A DNA stretch of 64,000 nt from Nitrosospira multiformis. Its GTDB lineage: Bacteria; Pseudomonadota; Gammaproteobacteria; Burkholderiales; Nitrosomonadaceae. Under the pieces are notes generated by a model, which did not search any database, was not told the origin of the DNA, and was given only the letters and a program-made list of their open reading frames with translations. The position numbers were made by a program, and so were the translations under genes. Location of the stretch: assembly GCF_900103165.1 (NCBI RefSeq), contig NZ_FNKY01000001.1, forward strand, positions 62,001 to 126,000, read 5' to 3'. Shown here piece after piece: positions 26,905 through 36,011 of the stretch; positions within the stretch are counted from its first letter, which is position 1; each line of letters opens with the position of its first letter.

Positions 26905-28011
26905 ATGAAGCGTAGGGATTTTATCAAACTAGCAGGGGTCGGTGGGGTGAGCGCCGCATTATTTCCTATTTCGTCATCCGTATTCGGTCAGCAAGCTGTT
27001 CGGCCGCGATCGCGCAGTTACCGTCTGACCTATAAAGTCGACCTTCCTAATGAGGGAAAAAAGGCGCGTCTATGGCTGCCGCTACCGGATACCAATGACA
27101 CCGCCCATCAGTTTTCCCAAGGTAGCGTATGGAGCGGTAATGCGGACATCGCCAGGTTTGACAATATTCCGGGAACGACGTCGCCCATGTTTTATGCTGA
27201 GTGGCGCGGCACTGGTCCGCGCAATGTTTCGGTAAGCAGCGTTATAAAGACTACTGATCGGGTTGTCGATTTGCGTCACTATACCGAAAGTGGCACGGCC
27301 AGCGTCCCGGCGGAAGTGAAGCGTTATCTGCAACCGACCAAGCATATTCCGCTGGATGGTATCGTGCGTAAGACCGCCTTATCCATCGTCAAAGAGGCCA
27401 ATGCCCAAACGCCGCTGAAGAAAGCGCAGGCGGTATACGATTGGGTGGTGGAGAACTCCTATCGTGATCCGGCAACGCGGGGCTGTGGGCGGGGCGACAT
27501 CAAATCCATGCTGGAATCCGGCAATCTGGGCGGAAAATGCGCCGACCTCAATGCTCTGTTTGTTGGACTCACGCGGGCTGCCGGTGTTCCCGCCCGGGAT
27601 AACTATGGAATTCGCATCGATGAGTCCGCAACGCATAAAACGCTTGGCCAATCAGGCGATGTCTCCACCGCTCAGCACTGCCGTCCCGAATTTTATCTTG
27701 CCGGTCTGGGATGGGTGCCCGTGGACCCCGCTGATGTGCGCCAACTGGCGCTGGATGAAGATTTACCCATTACCAATCCGCGCGTGGCCGCGCTGCGTGA
27801 GAAATTGTTTGGTGCCTGGGAAATGAATTGGGTGGCGTTTAATCATGGCAGAGATATCACCCTGGCGAAAGATAGTATATTGGGCGAACTCCCGTTTTTC
27901 ATGTACCCCCAGGCCGAGGTTGCCGGTCATCTACAGGATAGCCTCGAGCCGGCGGCATTCGTTTACAAGATTGTTTCGTCGGAATTGGTCGGCACCGGCG
28001 TCAAATTCTAG
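26905..28011 (+). CDS. Tat-exported transglutaminase-like protein
   Basis: 368 residues from the ATG at 26905, which has a GGGGAAAGG site; a TTG at 26890 is in frame upstream. The N-terminus MKRRDFIKLAG with a following hydrophobic stretch is a twin-arginine signal, so the protein is exported folded, possibly with a cofactor or metal. A transglutaminase-like core follows, with the papain-type triad C212 (GGKCADLNALF), H258 (AQHC) and D274 (VDPADV). Such proteins are often proteases or peptide-modifying enzymes; the substrate is unknown. It seems to be a single-gene unit, followed by two dyad repeats. Confidence 0.85.
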   Translation: MKRRDFIKLAGVGGVSAALFPISSSVFGQQAVRPRSRSYRLTYKVDLPNEGKKARLWLPLPDTNDTAHQFSQGSVWSGNADIARFDNIPGTTSPMFYAEWRGTGPRNVSVSSVIKTTDRVVDLRHYTESGTASVPAEVKRYLQPTKHIPLDGIVRKTALSIVKEANAQTPLKKAQAVYDWVVENSYRDPATRGCGRGDIKSMLESGNLGGKCADLNALFVGLTRAAGVPARDNYGIRIDESATHKTLGQSGDVSTAQHCRPEFYLAGLGWVPVDPADVRQLALDEDLPITNPRVAALREKLFGAWEMNWVAFNHGRDITLAKDSILGELPFFMYPQAEVAGHLQDSLEPAAFVYKIVSSELVGTGVKF

Positions 28012-28026
28012 CCATTGGATAGCCAG

Positions 28027-28060
28027 GTAGGATGGGTGGAGCGTAGCGCAACCCATCATT
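28027..28060 (+). repeat. Dispersed dyad repeat, copy 6
   Basis: GTAGGATGGGTGGAGCGTAG then CGCAACCCATCATT; closest to the apparent consensus. It starts 16 bases after the stop of the transglutaminase-like gene. Confidence 0.85.
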
Positions 28061-28164
28061 TGGCTTTTTATTCCATACCACCGGGATTGTAATCCGGTAA
28101 ATCGCGTGAAAATGGTGTCTTGATGCGCCAGTGGCCGGAGTACCGGCAGCGCATTATCGGGTTT

Positions 28165-28198
28165 TGATGGGTTACGCTGGGCTCCACTCATCCTACGT
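28165..28198 (-). repeat. Dispersed dyad repeat, copy 7
   Basis: GATGGGTTACGCTGG followed by GCTCCACTCATCCTACG; inverse orientation to copy 6, about 105 bases away, so the pair could fold together at the convergent gene ends. Confidence 0.8.
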
Positions 28199-28264
28199 TA
28201 GTCACAACGGTGTTTCCGGGCAGGATACAAGACGTAACGGATATAGCGATCCCTCAAACACCCG

Positions 28265-28828
28265 TTATTCATTTGCTACCACGTCGTCTATATCGATCTT
28301 TCCGGATTCTTCCGGAATAATTTTCTGCAACTCTTGAAATAGCGCACGAAAACTCCTGGGCGGCTTATTCGCGAGTTTTTCCTTGTGGGCGTTGCGCGCA
28401 AGAGCGCGCAGATGCTGCAAGTCAGCGTCAGGATACTTTCGTGCAAGCTCGGCGAAAACCTGCTCATCCGCGAGCAGCCGGTTTCGCCAGCGTTCCAGCA
28501 GGTGAAGCCGTGCGGTATGTTGCAGGGTTACGCCGCTCCATAAATCAAACTTTTCTAAAATTGGAGCAGCATCAACGTCACGCATCAATTTGCCGATATA
28601 TTGCATCTGCCGGCGGCGGGCTTCATGTTTATGTATCCGTCTGGCCTCGAGTATGGCGTCTGTTAGCGTTTCCGGCAAGGCGAGTTCGGTCAGCCGCTTG
28701 AGATCGAGCTGCACCAATTGTTCGCCAATGTCCTGCAGGGCATGCATTTCTTGCTTGCGGCGGGTCTTGCTGGGCAAGAGATCCGGCTCGGAATTCTGCC
28801 CGGAATCCTTGATTGGATTTTTTTGCAT
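28265..28828 (-). CDS. darP: Dual-action ribosomal maturation protein DarP (DUF615)
   Basis: 187 residues from the ATG at 28826-28828; the frame is open further, with another ATG 12 codons upstream, so the start is uncertain. Segments KTRRKQEMHALQDIGEQLV, ARRIHKHEARRRQMQYIGKL and NKPPRSFRALFQEL match the DarP/YjgA family, which binds pre-50S ribosomal particles. Its divergent placement next to pmbA is the same as in many proteobacteria, which strengthens the call. Confidence 0.9.
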   Translation of the reverse strand: MQKNPIKDSGQNSEPDLLPSKTRRKQEMHALQDIGEQLVQLDLKRLTELALPETLTDAILEARRIHKHEARRRQMQYIGKLMRDVDAAPILEKFDLWSGVTLQHTARLHLLERWRNRLLADEQVFAELARKYPDADLQHLRALARNAHKEKLANKPPRSFRALFQELQKIIPEESGKIDIDDVVANE

Positions 28829-29083
28829 AGCGGTAATGTGGCAATCAGAAACTGCTATCATAGCGTCATTCAACGCATTATCCTAAGTCCGGCAGGTGGA
28901 CAGGGTGGAGTGTATGGTTTTTTGGGTGCGGGGCAAGGCGCCACGACGCGGAATGCTCGGTCCATTCCAGGGAGTTGCAGCGTAGCCATGTGCCGCAAAA
29001 AAATCCTGTCGAACTTGTTTCTTGCCCGGAAAATTATGTGCCGCTCGATAATCAATCCGATATTACTTCCGTGAAGCTCCGCC

Positions 29084-30442
29084 ATGAATGAGAATACCAA
29101 ATCTTCGCCACATTTTTCCTATCCTTTTACCATGCTCCAGAATATTGCACGTGATGTGCTGGATCATGCCAGGAAGGGCGGCGCTACCGCCTGCGAAACC
29201 GATGTCTCGGATGGATTCGGCCAGAATGTCACAGTACGCCGGGGTGAGGTGGAAACCATTGAATACAACCGGGATAAAGGGTTGTCGGTAACGGTTTATA
29301 TTGGCCAGAAACGTGGTCATGCGAGTACATCAGATTTTTCACCCCAGGCTGTAAACGACACCGTGGCGGCGGCGCTGTCCATCGCGGGGCACACCGCGGC
29401 GGATGATTGCGCTGGATTGGCCGATGCCGATTTATTGGCGCGGGAGTTTCCTGATCTCGATTTGTATTTCCCATGGGAATTGCCGGTGGAGCAGGCAATC
29501 CAGCTCGCTCAGGCCTGTGAAGCCGCAGCCTTTGCGGTTGACAAGCGTATCACCAACTCCGAAGGAGCGAGTGTTTCATTGAATGAATCGCAGTTTGTCC
29601 ATGCGAATAGTCTCGGTTTCATGGGCGGTTATCCTTCCTCTCGCCATAGTATCAGTTGTGCGGTCATCGCAAGTCAGGATGAAGCCATGCAGCGCGATTA
29701 TTGGTATAGCACGGTGCGTGACGCCGCCGATCTGGAGCAGGCCGATAGTGTCGGCAAAAAAGCCGGGATGCGCAGTGTCGCGCGCCTGGGTGCAAGGAAG
29801 ATCGCCACCTGTGAAGTACCTGTGCTGTTCGAAGCGCCGATTGCCTCCAGTCTGATAGGACATTTTGTTGGCGCCGTGAGCGGTGGCAGCCTTTACCGGA
29901 AGTCGTCGTTCCTGCTGGAGAGCGTTGGCAAACAGGTATTTGCGCCGGATATACAGATCCGCGAATTGCCCCATTTGAAAAAAGGGTTGGCGAGCGGAGC
30001 GTTCGATGATGAGGGTGTTGCCACCCATGAACGTAAGCTGATAGAAAATGGTGTGGTACAAGGCTATTTTCTCAGCAGCTATTCCGCTCGCAAGCTTGGG
30101 TTACGCACCACGGGTAATGCGGGTGGCAATCATAATCTGATTCTCGATAATGGCGCTGCCCTGGAATTTTCCGCGTTACTCAAGAAAATGGGAAGAGGAC
30201 TGCTGGTGACCGAATTGCTTGGCCATGGCGTGAACCCTGTTACTGGAGACTATTCCCGTGGAGCCGCCGGCTATTGGGTAGAAGGGGGGGAAATCTGCTA
30301 TGCGGTTGAGGAAATCACGATCGCCGGTAACCTCAAAGATATGCTGCTTGGCATTTCCGCAGTAGGTAACGATGTGATAGTACGGGGTTCCAAGCAGTGC
30401 GGATCGCTGCTGGTAGACAGGATGACAGTGGCGGGCGGCTAA
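29084..30442 (+). CDS. pmbA: Metalloprotease PmbA (TldE)
   Basis: 452 residues, the usual length. The family pattern is seen in RRGEVETIEYNRDKGLSVTVY, FGA-type SLNESQFVHANSLGFMGGY, SSYSARKLGLRTTGNAGG and GVNPVTGDYSRGAAGYWVEGG. PmbA forms a heterodimer with TldD; the zinc site is on TldD, and PmbA itself lacks the zinc motif, as here. The complex degrades or matures peptides such as microcins. tldD is not in this window. A second start at codon 17 is possible. Confidence 0.94.
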   Translation: MNENTKSSPHFSYPFTMLQNIARDVLDHARKGGATACETDVSDGFGQNVTVRRGEVETIEYNRDKGLSVTVYIGQKRGHASTSDFSPQAVNDTVAAALSIAGHTAADDCAGLADADLLAREFPDLDLYFPWELPVEQAIQLAQACEAAAFAVDKRITNSEGASVSLNESQFVHANSLGFMGGYPSSRHSISCAVIASQDEAMQRDYWYSTVRDAADLEQADSVGKKAGMRSVARLGARKIATCEVPVLFEAPIASSLIGHFVGAVSGGSLYRKSSFLLESVGKQVFAPDIQIRELPHLKKGLASGAFDDEGVATHERKLIENGVVQGYFLSSYSARKLGLRTTGNAGGNHNLILDNGAALEFSALLKKMGRGLLVTELLGHGVNPVTGDYSRGAAGYWVEGGEICYAVEEITIAGNLKDMLLGISAVGNDVIVRGSKQCGSLLVDRMTVAGG

Positions 30443-30598
30443 AAAGGCTCGGTACAGGACGCCGCCATTCTCCCCGAATTGAATTTCGCGCATATCGCCA
30501 CTGTTCTCTCGTCAGGGTTTTCGCGTTGATCCGGCAGCGCCCATTATCAGAACTTCGCTCCGCTTTCGTGCTTCACCTCGTCCAATAGCGGATTCAGG

Positions 30599-31645
30599 AT
30601 GATCCAAAATCTACATTTGCTTGTTCCTTCCCTCTTCTGGCCAGATACGTCGCTGCCCGAAATTTACCGCGATTTACCGTTGCCCGGGCTGGAAAATCTG
30701 CTGGCAAAGAGTTTGTGCACTGAGGATCAGCCCCAGGAAATCGAGGCGTGGCTTTGCCGCGCTTTCGGCGTGTCAAAACAGCGGGATTGGCCGGTGGCGC
30801 CCATTACCCTGGAAGGCGATGGTGCGGGAAGCTTAAAAGCCAGAAGCGATTACTGGATTCGTGCCGATCCCGTGCATCTGCGCATCGAACGTGATCAAAT
30901 CCTGCTGGCTGACAGCCGCGTGTTTCGTATTTCTACGGAAGAAGCGGATCAACTCACCCGTTTACTTAACCGGCATTTTGAAGAAAATGGTCAGGAGATG
31001 GTATTTGTGCCGCTACAGCCTGATCGCTGGTATTTGCGATTAACGGCAACACCACCGGCAGAAACGCATTTGCTCAGCGAGGTCGCTAATAAAGGGCTCG
31101 GCGAGCTATTGCCATTCGGCACGAACAATACAGTCTGGCGCGGACTTTTCAACGAAATTCAGATGCTGCTGCATGAGCATCCGCTCAACCAGTCACGCGA
31201 GGCGCGCGGCGAACCGGCCATTAACGGCACCTGGTTCTGGGGCGGCGGAATCATGCCGCAATCAATGGCCAGCCCCTATACTCATGTATGGAGCAATGAT
31301 GTGCTTGCCGCTTCCCTCGCAATGACGTCCGGCGCTAACCAAATACGGCTGTCGCCGGATGCGGCAACGTGGCATCAATCCGCCATGCCCGGCAATCATC
31401 TGGTCGTACTCGACTCCCTGCATGGGAAAGCCCAGTATGCGGATGCCTACGGTTGGCGTGAGAGTTTAAAAGAACTGGAGCGCAGCTGGTTCGCACCCTT
31501 ATGGACAATGTGCGGGCAAGGCAAATTCGATCAGTTGACACTCACAGACACCGGTGGCCGCAATACACAAAATTTTGCCCTGAAACGGGGTGATCCGAGA
31601 AAATTCTGGCGTAGAACGAAGCCACTTTCCAGTTATGTTCGATGA
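30599..31645 (+). CDS. RpfE-type regulatory protein (phosphoglycerate-mutase-like)
   Basis: 348 residues matching proteins annotated as RpfE-type or phosphoglycerate-mutase-like in beta- and gammaproteobacteria: LLVPSLFWPD at the N-terminus, SDYWIRADPVHLRIERDQI, the NGTWFWGGGIMP segment and PLWTMCGQGKFDQLTL. Despite the mutase label I cannot see a complete set of metal ligands of the alkaline-phosphatase-like mutases, so catalysis is unproven. In many genomes this gene is next to recJ; here the following gene is a LuxR-type regulator 400 bases away. Confidence 0.75.
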   Translation: MIQNLHLLVPSLFWPDTSLPEIYRDLPLPGLENLLAKSLCTEDQPQEIEAWLCRAFGVSKQRDWPVAPITLEGDGAGSLKARSDYWIRADPVHLRIERDQILLADSRVFRISTEEADQLTRLLNRHFEENGQEMVFVPLQPDRWYLRLTATPPAETHLLSEVANKGLGELLPFGTNNTVWRGLFNEIQMLLHEHPLNQSREARGEPAINGTWFWGGGIMPQSMASPYTHVWSNDVLAASLAMTSGANQIRLSPDAATWHQSAMPGNHLVVLDSLHGKAQYADAYGWRESLKELERSWFAPLWTMCGQGKFDQLTLTDTGGRNTQNFALKRGDPRKFWRRTKPLSSYVR

Positions 31646-32046
31646 GGTTGGCAAGCCGGAAGAAAGTAAGACTCTCCATCAGCCCCGCGTCCCTGCCTCT
31701 TACCCGCCTCCTCACCCCATCCTGACCAACTACCAGACTTGGGTTAAAAGATTTCCCCATCATTCATAAAAATCTCTTGCCACCCTGTATAAATCCTTGC
31801 CACAGTATATACTTTGCGTAAATAGCTATTTTGGTCTATTCATTCGGACGAATAGTCATTTTATGGACGCGCTGAATCGGGGTATGATCCACTAACAGAT
31901 GGTTAAAAATTATTGGGATTTCTGTAACAGGCCTGTAATTAACATCTTGTATGATGGGAAGTTTTGATAGAATTCCCCGATTGATGAAATGGTTTGATGG
32001 GGTTCTCTAGGGGACATGGGAGAATAAATCATGAAAGGGAAGCATC
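31646..32046. other. Upstream region of the LuxR-type gene
   Basis: 400 bases with no coding frame of interest. It is AT-rich and holds two palindromes (31820-31831 and 31836-31855) described separately. Confidence 0.5.
31820..31855. promoter_or_regulatory. Two adjacent palindromes, possible LuxR-type operator
   Basis: 31820-31831 is the perfect 12-bp palindrome AAATAGCTATTT. 31836-31855 is a 20-bp site, CTATTCATTCGGACGAATAG, whose outer six bases on each side are complementary. Twenty bases with outer dyad symmetry is the size of lux-box operators, and the next gene is a LuxR-type regulator, but the bases do not match the classic lux box. Confidence 0.4.
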
Positions 32047-32784
32047 ATGACTGATATAAGCCTGTTCGAATCGTTGCTAAACTGCAGCACAGTGGAAGAA
32101 TTGCATACCAATACGACGGCCATCATCGGCCAGATGGGATTTGAACATTTTCTTTACGGGGTACAGGTGAACACTTCGCTCACTCGTCCCTATCGATTCA
32201 TCCTCAGTTGTTATCCGGAAGCATGGCGTAAGCATTATGATGATGAGGAGGGCTATGCCAGTATCGACCCGACCGTATCGCACTGCGCCAGAACCGCCAT
32301 TCCCGTTATCTGGAAGAACGAGGTTTTCAAGGGACGCAAGGAAGCCAGGGTAAGGAGCGAAGCCAAGGATTCCGGTCTGGTGAGCGGCGCCAGCTTCTCT
32401 GTCCATGGGGGGCGCGGTGAAGCCGCGATGCTGAGCCTTGCCACCTCACGGGAATCCCGCGAAGCGCAGGATGACATTGTGGCGATGATGGGCAAGGCTC
32501 AACTGTTAACCTGTTATCTGCACGAGGCGGTACAGCGTATTGTACTTAGCCAGGGTCCCCTGCCCCTGAAGCAAATCACGCTGACGGAACGGGAAAGGGA
32601 ATGCTTGTTATGGGCGGCGGAAGGCAAAACGGGCTGGGAGATCGCCAACATCGTCAGCATCTCGGAGCGTACAGTGACTTTTCATCTCCAGAACGCGGCG
32701 CAGAAAATGGGCGTGGTCAACCGTCAGCAAGCAATCTCGCGTGCACTCTCGATGGGACTTATCGCACCCTGTACTATTGCATGA
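32047..32784 (+). CDS. LuxR-family autoinducer-binding regulator
   Basis: 245 residues, typical for quorum-sensing regulators. The N-terminal autoinducer domain keeps the conserved set W60, Y64, D74, P75, W89 and a glycine at 114, equivalent to TraR W57, Y61, D70, P71, W85 and G113. The C-terminal domain (about 175-240) has LTEREREC, AEGKTGWEIANIVSISERTV and FHLQNAAQKMGV, a LuxR helix-turn-helix. A GGGAAG site precedes the ATG. There is no luxI-type synthase anywhere in the window, so it may be a solo receptor or its synthase is distant. Confidence 0.9.
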   Translation: MTDISLFESLLNCSTVEELHTNTTAIIGQMGFEHFLYGVQVNTSLTRPYRFILSCYPEAWRKHYDDEEGYASIDPTVSHCARTAIPVIWKNEVFKGRKEARVRSEAKDSGLVSGASFSVHGGRGEAAMLSLATSRESREAQDDIVAMMGKAQLLTCYLHEAVQRIVLSQGPLPLKQITLTERERECLLWAAEGKTGWEIANIVSISERTVTFHLQNAAQKMGVVNRQQAISRALSMGLIAPCTIA

Positions 32785-32830
32785 AGCCGCACTGGCCGCG
32801 AACAACGGCTGGTACAAATAAACGATAGCA

Positions 32831-33625
32831 TTACTGCTCCACCTTAAGCTCCAACGGCTCTGTCCTCAGTTCCACCATTACCGGAGCATGATCGGAAGGC
32901 CGCTCAAGCTTGCGCGTTATCTTATCGATGACGCATGCGGTGCATAGTTCCGCAAGCGCATCACTCAACAGAATATGGTCTATTCGCAGGCCCATATTAC
33001 GGCGAAAGGCCATCATGCGATAATCCCACCATGTGTATGATTTTTCCGGCTGGTCGAACAAACGGAAGCTGTCCAGAAGGCCCAGGTTAAGTATTTCGCG
33101 AAACGCCTCGCGCTCCGGCAGACTGAACAGAACTTGTCCTTCCCATAATTTCGGGTCATGCACATCGCAGTCTTCCGGCGCGATGTTGAAGTCACCCAAC
33201 AGCACCAGTTTCTGGTGTTTGTTCAACATATCCCTTAACCAGCCATTGAGGGCGGCCAGCCATTTCAACTTGTACTGATACTTTTCCGACTCGATGCTTT
33301 CCCCATTGGGGACATAAATGCAAATGACTCGTATATCCCCGTAAATCGCCGATAGAACGCGTTTCTGAGGGTCATCGAAACCGGGCATGGCTGTGATAAC
33401 TTCAGTGCCCGGTTGCTTACTGAGCAAGGCGACGCCGTTGTATGTTTTTTGACCGGTATAGACTGTCTGATATCCTGCCGCCGCAATGGCCGTCGTTGGA
33501 AAATTCTCATCCTGCAGCTTGGTTTCCTGCAGACACAATACATCGGGCTGATTTATCGCCAGCCAATCAAGAACCTGGGGAAGGCGAACTTTAAGGGAGT
33601 TGACATTCCATGTGGCAATTTTCAT
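32831..33625 (-). CDS. xth: Exodeoxyribonuclease III
   Basis: 264 residues from the ATG at 33623-33625 (MKIATWNVNSLKVRLPQVL), the family's usual start; eleven further in-frame codons upstream are ignored. Active-site motifs: CLQETKLQD (glutamate), LLGDFNIAPED (Asp/Asn), RIDHILLSD and SDHAPVMVEL (terminal Asp-His). It cleaves DNA at abasic sites and trims 3' blocked ends in base-excision repair. It is convergent with the LuxR-type gene; the 3' ends are 46 bases apart. Confidence 0.95.
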   Translation of the reverse strand: MKIATWNVNSLKVRLPQVLDWLAINQPDVLCLQETKLQDENFPTTAIAAAGYQTVYTGQKTYNGVALLSKQPGTEVITAMPGFDDPQKRVLSAIYGDIRVICIYVPNGESIESEKYQYKLKWLAALNGWLRDMLNKHQKLVLLGDFNIAPEDCDVHDPKLWEGQVLFSLPEREAFREILNLGLLDSFRLFDQPEKSYTWWDYRMMAFRRNMGLRIDHILLSDALAELCTACVIDKITRKLERPSDHAPVMVELRTEPLELKVEQ

Positions 33626-34258
33626 ATTGTCTGTAATTTCTTCGCTGGATCGATGCAAACTGCTTACGCTTGACTCGCTCGCTGAGACTACCGCTAACGG
33701 CCATCAGGACTTCGCTCAAGATATTAATCTCGGAGGCCATTCTCCCATGGGGTGGATGCTTATTTCAAGGGCTCAGGAAGTTGGGAGGATTCCTTTTGCA
33801 AAGATTTGGCAAGCACCTGCCAATTCATTCCGGCAAAACGTGCTTTAAAAAATAATTTAACATCAATAATTTATACAAGATGCAGGCATTTATATGCCGG
33901 ATAATATTATCCAGGCACTGAAAGCAATAAGGAAGAACCTGATCTCATAGCCTCAGAAGCTCCATGTGTCTTTCTCCGCCGGCGACGCTATTACGTTTGA
34001 ACCAGGTGAATACGATAGTAAGCACCAATACTGAATAGTTACACATTTATGTTGTGCTATTATGGACATGGATGTGTCGCAAAATGCTTCCCTCTTCTCA
34101 AGGAGGAAAGGGGGGTTCATATCCAGCCGCCGCTGTTAATCACTTGCGTAGCTCCCACCTGCACCTGAAACATGCCGAACCGGCACGGGTGCCGATGCGA
34201 GTAAGTGCTCTGTCGATACTTTGGACAATCTTTATATCTGAACAAAGGCATAGTTACA
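33626..34258. other. Gene-free interval before folE
   Basis: About 630 bases between divergent xth and folE. Short frames show no recognisable protein. A purine-rich stretch AGGAGGAAAGGGGGG near 34100 is not followed by a start codon at a usable distance. Confidence 0.45.
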
Positions 34259-34828
34259 ATGACCACTCCACGCGATTCAGAATTTGGCATAGCCGACTGG
34301 CAACGACTTTTGCGCTCGATTGGCGAAGATCCTGAACGCCAGGGCCTGAGCGAAACACCAAATCGGGTTGCCCGCGCCTGGGCGCATTGGATGCGGGGTT
34401 ATAAGCAAGACCCGGCCACGATTCTCAAGACATTCGCCGATGGGGGTGAATGCTACGATGAACTGATTGTTGTCAGGCAGATACCGGTTTACTCGCATTG
34501 TGAGCACCATTTGGCACCCTTCTTCGGTCATGCAACCGTTGGCTATCTTCCGAGCGGGCATATTGTTGGGCTATCGAAATTGACGCGGCTGGTCAACTGC
34601 TTTGCCGCACGGCTACAGGTGCAGGAACGCCTGACCCAACAGATTGCGCAGTCCCTGCTTGAGCATCTGCAACCTAAGGCAGTCGGTGTGATAATCCGGT
34701 GTCGTCACATGTGCATGGAGTCGCGAGGGATCGCAGTTGCAGGCGAAGAAACGGTCACGTCTTCGATGCTGGGTGATCTAAAGACGAACGCCGCTCAGAG
34801 AGCGGAGTTTTTAGCATTGGCAGAATAA
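34259..34828 (+). CDS. folE: GTP cyclohydrolase I
   Basis: 189 residues from the ATG at 34259; the frame extends 18 codons upstream but the start MTTPRDSEF gives the normal length. Zinc ligands C81 and H84 (YSHCEHH) and C152 (RCRHMCMESRG) are present, with VGLSKLTRLV and the RGIAVAG segment of the active site. It makes dihydroneopterin triphosphate from GTP, the first step of tetrahydrofolate and of biopterin-type cofactors. Being of the zinc-dependent IA type, it is not the zinc-independent variant. The next plus-strand gene is a predicted di-iron protein. Confidence 0.95.
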   Translation: MTTPRDSEFGIADWQRLLRSIGEDPERQGLSETPNRVARAWAHWMRGYKQDPATILKTFADGGECYDELIVVRQIPVYSHCEHHLAPFFGHATVGYLPSGHIVGLSKLTRLVNCFAARLQVQERLTQQIAQSLLEHLQPKAVGVIIRCRHMCMESRGIAVAGEETVTSSMLGDLKTNAAQRAEFLALAE

Positions 34829-35075
34829 CAAACAGTCCGCTGGCTACCCAATAACCACTTGTTAAGCCTCTTTACCTGACATTCCTTTGCAATAATATAT
34901 AAGTACACTTGCTCATATATTTTTGGCTTATATCCAGCATAAAGATTGAATATGCAGAATCGATGCCTGGTTCTCATAATACCATACGCATACTTGTCAA
35001 CCATAATTCCTCTCGTTCGTTTTACTATCAGATGAAGTGTGTAAATTAAATTACTAACACCATCGAAAGGCATCT

Positions 35076-35969
35076 ATGAAGTTAGGCAAATATCGCTCTA
35101 TTTTTTCTCCTGCGACAAAGCAGCAAAGAAAAGAAAATTTTGAAAATTACTGGGAATTCACTCAGCATCATGGCGGTGAGCTTTTTGAAGATGATAAAGA
35201 TCTGGCCAAGAAACGCGCCCGCCTTCAGCACTTTCAAGATAATCCGATAAGATTGCGGCAGCCACTGCCCGATCCCGAAAATTTTTATCGAAATTATGTT
35301 GAAATGCAGGATGACCCCGGCTCCCTTGATCGCATGACGTTGATGTTGACGGGAATGTACAAATTCGCCAGACACGAGTGGGTGGGAATAAAAGGCGCGT
35401 GGGATTCGGTACCCGATATGGCAAATTCGTACCGGGTGGAGGATAAAATCAGCCGTGTGCATTTGGCCGAAGAATTCTGTCACGTACGCCTGTTCAACGA
35501 AATGCTTGTGACATGTGGTCTGGACAGGGTGGAATGGGTGCCCTTGGGACCCATCAAGGAAAAAATCTACGAGCAATTTCCTAAATTTCCGGGGTTTCTA
35601 AAGGACTCACCCGCTTTTGTAACTGAATTAATGGGTGTCACTTACTATTGCCATCTAAACCGCCTGTTTGACGATATATTGAGTGATGAACCGGAAGTTC
35701 GTGGCCGTTTAAAAGAACTTCTGGATGAAATTACCATTGATGAAGTCGCCCATGTGGGACAACGAAGGAATTTCATCGGCCCGCTGGGTATGAAAATTTC
35801 AAAAGCGCTGGTCAAGCCCTTTTATACACTGTTCTTCAATGATATTCCCGAAATCAAACAATTGTTCAATGTAGGACAGATGATTGAAGATGGCATCGCT
35901 TTCGACTTTAATAAACTGCCTGATCATATGATTGAACGCAGCTGGATTCCTTCTTACTGCAAAGCCTGA
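35076..35969 (+). CDS. Ferritin-like di-iron protein of unknown function
   Basis: 297 residues, soluble, without signal peptide. Six residues fit a carboxylate di-iron site at correct spacing: E101 (RHEW), E133 and H136 (EEFCH), E184 (VTEL), E223 and H226 (DEVAH), i.e. E...ExxH...E...ExxH in two helix pairs, as in ferritin-like oxygenases and oxidases. I do not recognise the subfamily; the 100 N-terminal residues before the first ligand are unlike ribonucleotide reductase, rubrerythrin or COQ7. It follows folE by 247 bases, and recN is convergent. A hydroxylase, N-oxygenase or desaturase role is possible; nothing in the sequence names the substrate. Confidence 0.75.
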   Translation: MKLGKYRSIFSPATKQQRKENFENYWEFTQHHGGELFEDDKDLAKKRARLQHFQDNPIRLRQPLPDPENFYRNYVEMQDDPGSLDRMTLMLTGMYKFARHEWVGIKGAWDSVPDMANSYRVEDKISRVHLAEEFCHVRLFNEMLVTCGLDRVEWVPLGPIKEKIYEQFPKFPGFLKDSPAFVTELMGVTYYCHLNRLFDDILSDEPEVRGRLKELLDEITIDEVAHVGQRRNFIGPLGMKISKALVKPFYTLFFNDIPEIKQLFNVGQMIEDGIAFDFNKLPDHMIERSWIPSYCKA

Positions 35970-36011
35970 GAAGCATTCCATAACGAATAGGAATCCACGT
36001 TTCCCGGCCTG

